Below, piece after piece: positions 60,533-64,000 of a DNA stretch of 64,000 nucleotides. Position 1 is the first letter of the stretch. The number at the start of each line of letters is the position of its first letter. The stretch lies in contig JAGDZU010000004.1 of NCBI GenBank assembly GCA_049115575.1, forward strand, positions 1 to 64,000, written 5' to 3'. The notes beneath the pieces were generated by a model, which was given only the letters and a program-made list of their open reading frames with translations, made no database searches and was not told where the DNA came from. The DNA comes from JAHEKB01 sp049115575. Lineage in GTDB: Bacteria; Bacteroidota; Bacteroidia; NS11-12g; UBA9320. The translations under genes and the position numbers were made by a program.

Positions 60533-61285
60533 TCAAATGCTTTTGGCCTTTTCCCAAATTTCATCCATTTGCTCTAAGCTCATTTTAGATATATCTAGGC
60601 CTGCCTTCTTCGCTTCTTGCTCTATAAGTTCAAATCGCTTTCTAAATTTGACATTAGTGCGTTCAAGTGCATCATCTGGGTTAATGCTATTCCATCTGGC
60701 ATAATTCACTAAGCTGAATAATAAATCTCCAAATTCCGCTTCTTTCTCATCCCCGCTTGCTTCTTTAAACTCTCCTAATTCCTCTTCAACCTTATCCCAG
60801 ACTTGTTGCTTATTTGGCCAATCAAACCCCACTTGAGCTGCTTTGTCTTGCATTCTCATAGCTTTCACTAGACTGGGCATTGAATTGGGCACTCCTCCCA
60901 ACACAGATTTGTTGCCTTCTTTAAGTTTGATCTGTTCCCAGTTCTGTTTTACTTCTTCATCATCCTTAACCTCCACATCGCCATAAATGTGAGGATGTCT
61001 TCTCACAAGTTTGTCGCAAACGTTTTGAAGTACATCTGTAATATTGAATTGAGATTTCTCCTCTGCAATTTTTGCATAAAAGACCATGTGCAGCATTAAG
61101 TCTCCCAACTCTTTCTTTATTTCATCCGAATCTTCTTTGAGAATAGCATCGCTCAACTCATAAGTCTCTTCTATGGTAAGATGTCTAAGACTTTCATTGG
61201 TTTGCTTCATATCCCAAGGGCATTTTTCCCTGAGATCATCCATAATGTTGAGCAGGCGTTCAAAGGCCTCAAGACGTTTGTCCAT
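60533..61285 (-). CDS. mazG: Nucleoside triphosphate pyrophosphohydrolase MazG
   Basis: The 250-residue protein has two MazG domains: residues 1-110 with CPWDMKQTNESLRHLTIEETYELSDAILKEDSDEIKKELGDLMLHMVFYAKIAEE, and residues about 150-220 with EEELGEFKEASGDEKEAEFGDLLFSLVNYARW. The EExxE...ExxD metal-binding pattern occurs in both. MazG hydrolyses NTPs to NMPs and pyrophosphate and can lower ppGpp-linked stress. ATG 61285 overlaps the response-regulator stop (TAATG), so it is in the LytTR operon. Confidence 0.94.
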   Translation of the reverse strand: MDKRLEAFERLLNIMDDLREKCPWDMKQTNESLRHLTIEETYELSDAILKEDSDEIKKELGDLMLHMVFYAKIAEEKSQFNITDVLQNVCDKLVRRHPHIYGDVEVKDDEEVKQNWEQIKLKEGNKSVLGGVPNSMPSLVKAMRMQDKAAQVGFDWPNKQQVWDKVEEELGEFKEASGDEKEAEFGDLLFSLVNYARWNSINPDDALERTNVKFRKRFELIEQEAKKAGLDISKMSLEQMDEIWEKAKSI

Positions 61286-61995
61286 TAAAGAATATTGTTT
61301 GACTTCATCAAGGCCAAGAAAGGGTCTTTATAATTTTTCCCAATAGGGATTCCTACCCCATTGACTTCAATTTTTGAACCGCTGAAGCTGGCTACATGAT
61401 TCCTGTTTACTATATAAGATCTATGTACTCTTGAGAAATGTTCGGCAGGAAGCTTTTTCTCCATATTCTTCATGGTTTGAAGCGTCACTATCTTTTTATC
61501 TTCTAGAAAGATTTTTACGTAATCAGCAAAGGCCTCTACGTAGTAAATATCTGAATACGAAAGTTTGATGAGTTTTTGGTTGGCTTTAACAAATATGAAT
61601 TCGTTCTCCATGTTGGTCTCTGCCACATCGTCGCTAGACTTTAACCTGAAATATTCTTTGGCTTTCTCAACACCTTTTTCAAACCTGTCAAAAGCAATAG
61701 GCTTCAGAAGATAATCAATGGCATCCAGTTCAAAACCCTCAATAGCATAATCCGGATAAGCTGTTGTGAAGATGAAGAGTGGTTTCTTCTCAAGAGATTT
61801 AATAAAACTCAATCCACTGATTTCTGGCATTTGAATATCAAGAAACATGAGATCTACACTTCTATTTTTTAGTACTTCGCTAGCCTCCGCTGCATTATTG
61901 CATCTAGCAATTAAGTTGAGGTCTGGATGTTTGGATACATAGTTTTCAATAATGTCCAATGCTAGTGGTTCGTCGTCTACGGCAATACAGTTCAT
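61285..61995 (-). CDS. LytTR-family response regulator
   Basis: The 236-residue protein has a receiver domain with acidic pair DDEP near residue 7, phospho-acceptor Asp at about 53 (LMFLDIQMPEISG) and KPIAF (Lys about 105). The C-terminal LytTR DNA-binding domain follows from about residue 130: FVKANQKLIKLSYSDIYYVEAFADYVKIFLEDKKIVTLQTMKNMEKKLPAEHFSRVHRSYIVNRNHVASFSG. Regulators of this type act with LytS/YehU kinases. It is one base upstream of the histidine-kinase stop and overlaps mazG by one base. Confidence 0.95.
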   Translation of the reverse strand: MNCIAVDDEPLALDIIENYVSKHPDLNLIARCNNAAEASEVLKNRSVDLMFLDIQMPEISGLSFIKSLEKKPLFIFTTAYPDYAIEGFELDAIDYLLKPIAFDRFEKGVEKAKEYFRLKSSDDVAETNMENEFIFVKANQKLIKLSYSDIYYVEAFADYVKIFLEDKKIVTLQTMKNMEKKLPAEHFSRVHRSYIVNRNHVASFSGSKIEVNGVGIPIGKNYKDPFLALMKSNNIL

Positions 61996-61996
61996 A

Positions 61997-63061
61997 TCAG
62001 TTTAAATCTAGTTTTAAGGATACTTTAAATTCATTATTCTCTTCATTTAAAGAGAGTTTGTGTTTTTGTGGGTAAAGCAAGTTTAGTCTTTTCTTTACGT
62101 TTTTAAGTCCAATACCACCCTGATAGCCGTTCTGTTTCGATAATTGTTGCACATTTTTCGGCTTACTGTTACTTATCACAAAATTCAGATTGGTGTTTTC
62201 AACCTTTACACCCACATTTATATAGCCTTCAGATCGGTCTTTACCCAAACCATGCTTAAAACTATTTTCCACAAATGGAATAAGGAGCATAGGTGCTATT
62301 TCATACTTTGATAAATCACCTTCAATTTCTACATTAAGTTTTAGGCGATCTCCATGCCTTACTTTTTCAAGTTCTAAAAAGCTTTGCACATACTTTATTT
62401 CTTGAGACAAACTCACTTTTTTCTCACTTCCATCATATAATATATAACGAAGTATATCACTGAGTTTTAATATGAGCTCAGGAGCTAAATCAGATTTTTT
62501 CAAACTCAAAGCATATACACTATTCAAACTGTTGAACAGGAAATGAGGATTAATTTGCGACTTGAGATATTTCAACTCTGTTTCTGTATTCAACTTCTCT
62601 AACTCTTTTGCCAATCTCTCGTTCTCATACCATTGTTTTACCAGCTTTAAACTCATGGTTACTGCCGTTGTATATGTAACAGCCATTCCGGCATTTACCA
62701 TAAAACCAAAAGAGAACAATTCGGGCTTAGCAGAATCAGCTAAAGTATTTAGTCCCATGAGAACTGCAGTTTCCATGAATGTAGCAAAACTCACAGTAAG
62801 CACTATTGCAACTATATAGGCTACGTAATTCCTTTTCTTTAAAATATTCGGGAAGAGATAGTAAATGTTGAAATAGCTCACCATGGCATGTATAGAAACT
62901 ATAACCATGGAATTGATATAAATGTCTTGACTACTTAAACCTGGTTTGTATATATATGCCCAAAAGGCAAAATAGAGCAACCAAAGAAGGTAATGGTGAA
63001 GGTTTAACCGGGTAAACCAAATGTAGAATTTATTATTGACGAGCTGCTTTTCTGAACTCAA
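61997..63061 (-). CDS. Sensor histidine kinase (LytS/YehU-type, His_kinase family)
   Basis: The 354-residue protein has about four hydrophobic segments in the first 150 residues (HHYLLWLLYFAFWAYIY, IYINSMVIVSIHAMVSYFNIYYLF, YVAYIVAIVLTVSFATFMETAVLMG, GFMVNAGMAVTYTTAVTMSL). The phospho-acceptor region is LKYLKSQINPHFLFNSLNSVYALSLKK, characteristic of the LytS type. An ATP-binding lobe with LLIPFVENSFKHG and GGIGLKNVKKRLNLLYP follows. The start is TTG at 63061, overlapping the preceding small ORF stop (TTGA). It forms a pair with the LytTR regulator. Confidence 0.93.
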   Translation of the reverse strand: MSSEKQLVNNKFYIWFTRLNLHHYLLWLLYFAFWAYIYKPGLSSQDIYINSMVIVSIHAMVSYFNIYYLFPNILKKRNYVAYIVAIVLTVSFATFMETAVLMGLNTLADSAKPELFSFGFMVNAGMAVTYTTAVTMSLKLVKQWYENERLAKELEKLNTETELKYLKSQINPHFLFNSLNSVYALSLKKSDLAPELILKLSDILRYILYDGSEKKVSLSQEIKYVQSFLELEKVRHGDRLKLNVEIEGDLSKYEIAPMLLIPFVENSFKHGLGKDRSEGYINVGVKVENTNLNFVISNSKPKNVQQLSKQNGYQGGIGLKNVKKRLNLLYPQKHKLSLNEENNEFKVSLKLDLN

Positions 63062-63285
63062 GTGTTATCCTGATGTCTAAAATAACGTAACATACTGTAG
63101 CCCCAATTCAACACTTTTACTCCGGATTGAAAATAGGATTCAGCTTCTGACAACGTCTTTGCAGTAGAAACCTCCTCTTGTGTTTGCTTGGTTAATGTAG
63201 ATACAGTAAAGAATGCTGCAACGTTTAGAATTAACAGCGCCGTAATGATCATATGAACCTTTTTGATCTTAATTGGGAGTCTCAT
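63058..63285 (-). CDS. Small membrane protein at head of LytTR operon
   Basis: The 75-residue product begins MRLPIKIKKVHMIITALLILNVAAFFTVSTL: a basic N-terminus and one transmembrane helix at about residues 11-31. A polar tail with heptad character (KQTQEEVSTAKTLSEAESYFQSGVKVLNWGYSMLRYFRHQ) follows. It overlaps the kinase gene by four bases (TTGA) and starts the operon, so it could be a small partner, sensor or signal of the two-component system. No family is recognised. The composition and coupled overlap argue that it is real. Confidence 0.6.
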   Translation of the reverse strand: MRLPIKIKKVHMIITALLILNVAAFFTVSTLTKQTQEEVSTAKTLSEAESYFQSGVKVLNWGYSMLRYFRHQDNT

Positions 63286-63303
63286 GGGAAGTTCTTATAT
63301 ACG

Positions 63304-63319
63304 ACTATACGAATATAGT
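63304..63319. repeat. Inverted repeat upstream of the two-component operon
   Basis: ACTATA and TATAGT, separated by CGAA, form a perfect 6+6 inverted repeat, 19-34 bases upstream of the small membrane protein ATG. It could be an operator or an RNA hairpin. Confidence 0.35.
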
Positions 63320-63409
63320 GCCAAATAGTTACAGCTATTTTTAAATCGTCAAAATGACAGAATTCTGGGATATAGAATACTAGAATGATTGATAGCCTGC
63401 AATTATGGC

Positions 63410-63628
63410 TTAAGAAACAATCTTAGGCATTTCATCTTCTTTGCATTCTTCGCCCGGTTTAGCGCCACATAGCCCACAAGCTACGCCCTCTTCCAATAAA
63501 AGAGGGTTTTTGCCAGCACATCCGCCTCGAGCTTCTGCACCTTTAATAAAGATAACTCTAACAGCCATGCCCAATACGGCTATAAGGAAAAATGCGATAA
63601 TTAAGCTAAATATTATCCAGAACTGCAT
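63410..63628 (-). CDS. Small cysteine-rich membrane protein, NqrM-like
   Basis: The 72-residue protein has one transmembrane helix (FWIIFSLIIAFFLIAVLGMAVRVIF) followed by a Cys-rich tail: GGCAGKNPLLLEEGVACGLCGAKPGEEC (positions about 36-63) with Cys at about 37, 51, 54 and 62. The layout, one helix then Gly-Gly-Cys, a spacer, CxxC and a last Cys, recalls NqrM, a maturation factor of Na+-NQR respiratory complex that carries a DUF539 domain. Similar proteins in Flavobacteriia are annotated only as membrane or secreted. The assignment is an inference; no nqr genes lie in the window. Confidence 0.5.
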   Translation of the reverse strand: MQFWIIFSLIIAFFLIAVLGMAVRVIFIKGAEARGGCAGKNPLLLEEGVACGLCGAKPGEECKEDEMPKIVS

Positions 63629-63687
63629 ATCAAATGAACAGCAAAGTTACATTAAAGTTCAGGTGATTTGGCAATAGATGTTACAAT

Positions 63688-64000
63688 CTATGCGGGTTCA
63701 ATATATCTTCTTTTAAAGATGTAATTGAACAGGATTGTCATGACTATGGCCGTGATAAAAAACAAACCGCTGTGGTCAGTTAAACTATCTAAATCCCACC
63801 AAACAGCATAAAGAAAGACCACCATGGGCGACCCTATATATAATGATATAGCAAAGGCATTACTTTTAGCACTTGATCCATTTGGTCTTATTAATCCAAT
63901 AAATGCGGTTAATAGAACAAAAAAGGTCATAAGACCCACACCAATAGTACGTTCACTACCAATCCCACCAGCAATCTCAAGTACGGCGAATAAAATTCCG
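63688..64000 (-). CDS. Multi-pass membrane protein, 5' end outside window (partial)
   Basis: The frame is open from the window edge: the upstream codons 63940-63999 continue without a stop (GILFAVLEIAGGIGSERTIG), so the start is beyond position 64000 and the GTG at 63939 is not the real start. About four hydrophobic segments are visible: FAVLEIAGG, VGLMTFFVLLTAFIGLI, AISLYIGSPMVVFLYAVWW and GLFFITAIVMTILFNYIF. I do not recognise the family. Confidence 0.6.
   Translation of the reverse strand, partial: GILFAVLEIAGGIGSERTIGVGLMTFFVLLTAFIGLIRPNGSSAKSNAFAISLYIGSPMVVFLYAVWWDLDSLTDHSGLFFITAIVMTILFNYIFKRRYIEPA

Noticed and set aside
63441..63677. 78-codon frame on the plus strand opposite the NqrM-like gene
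   Set aside because: The minus-strand frame has a clear transmembrane helix and Cys pattern; the plus-strand product is rich in Ser/Pro/Ala with no structure.

Overview
This window comes from a marine-type Bacteroidota genome, most like Flavobacteriales or a relative of Cryomorphaceae/Schleiferiaceae. The base composition is AT-rich (I estimate about 39% GC). Promoters match the Bacteroidota pattern TTTG ... TAnnTTTG, and several genes belong to gliding motility and the type IX secretion system (T9SS). The ribosomal protein/RNA polymerase cluster is in the Bacteroidota arrangement. I see no insertion sequence, prophage, CRISPR array or rRNA operon. The window reads as a chromosomal core region with a few lineage-specific islands.

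Layout. 1-5.4 kb (minus): the 5' two-thirds or so of a giant secreted, Ig-like-repeat surface protein, an inner-membrane-anchored protein with a C-terminal outer-membrane-barrel-like domain, and its ECF sigma factor. 5.5-12.5 kb: malate/lactate dehydrogenase family enzyme, M49 peptidase lipoprotein, a 48-residue membrane peptide, ung, lipB, lnt, rsmI. 12.5-18 kb: L,D-transpeptidase, gldB, a PorT-like barrel, nadE and a lipoprotein. 18-25 kb: fbp/lysC (divergent), a MORN protein, ferredoxin-iscX-HAD phosphatase, an FtsB-like protein, chromate transporter, a lipoprotein and DUF3467. 25-40 kb (minus): rpsU, xerC, hpf, four tRNAs, tuf, tRNA-Trp, secE, nusG, rplK, rplA, rplJ, rplL, rpoB, rpoC. 40-49 kb: acyl-CoA dehydrogenase, an HhH protein, an alpha-oxoamine synthase, then bamD-rpoZ-coaBC-porD, a thioesterase, an aldose epimerase and a T9SS-sorted serine hydrolase. 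49-56.6 kb: an overlapping three-gene operon of DUF2236 heme oxygenase, SAM methyltransferase and a roughly 1,729-residue kinase/AAA/TPR/GAF/adenylate-cyclase fusion. 56.8-64 kb: tRNA-Ala, queA, dprA, T9SS plug protein, mazG, a LytTR two-component operon with a small membrane peptide, an NqrM-like protein and a partial membrane protein.

Themes. Secretion and envelope genes recur: the surface protein, gldB, PorT-like barrel, porD, plug protein, bamD, lnt and a T9SS cargo hydrolase. The genome is compact: four convergent gene pairs share their stop codons in a 4-base overlap and two more overlap by 14 and 29 bases. Several genes start with TTG or GTG, and coaBC has no standard start upstream of its Rossmann motif. 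rpoB carries two N bases exactly where about 15 universally conserved codons are missing, which looks like an assembly defect. The best candidate for an undescribed system is the oxygenase-methyltransferase-kinase/cyclase operon at 49.1-56.6 kb.
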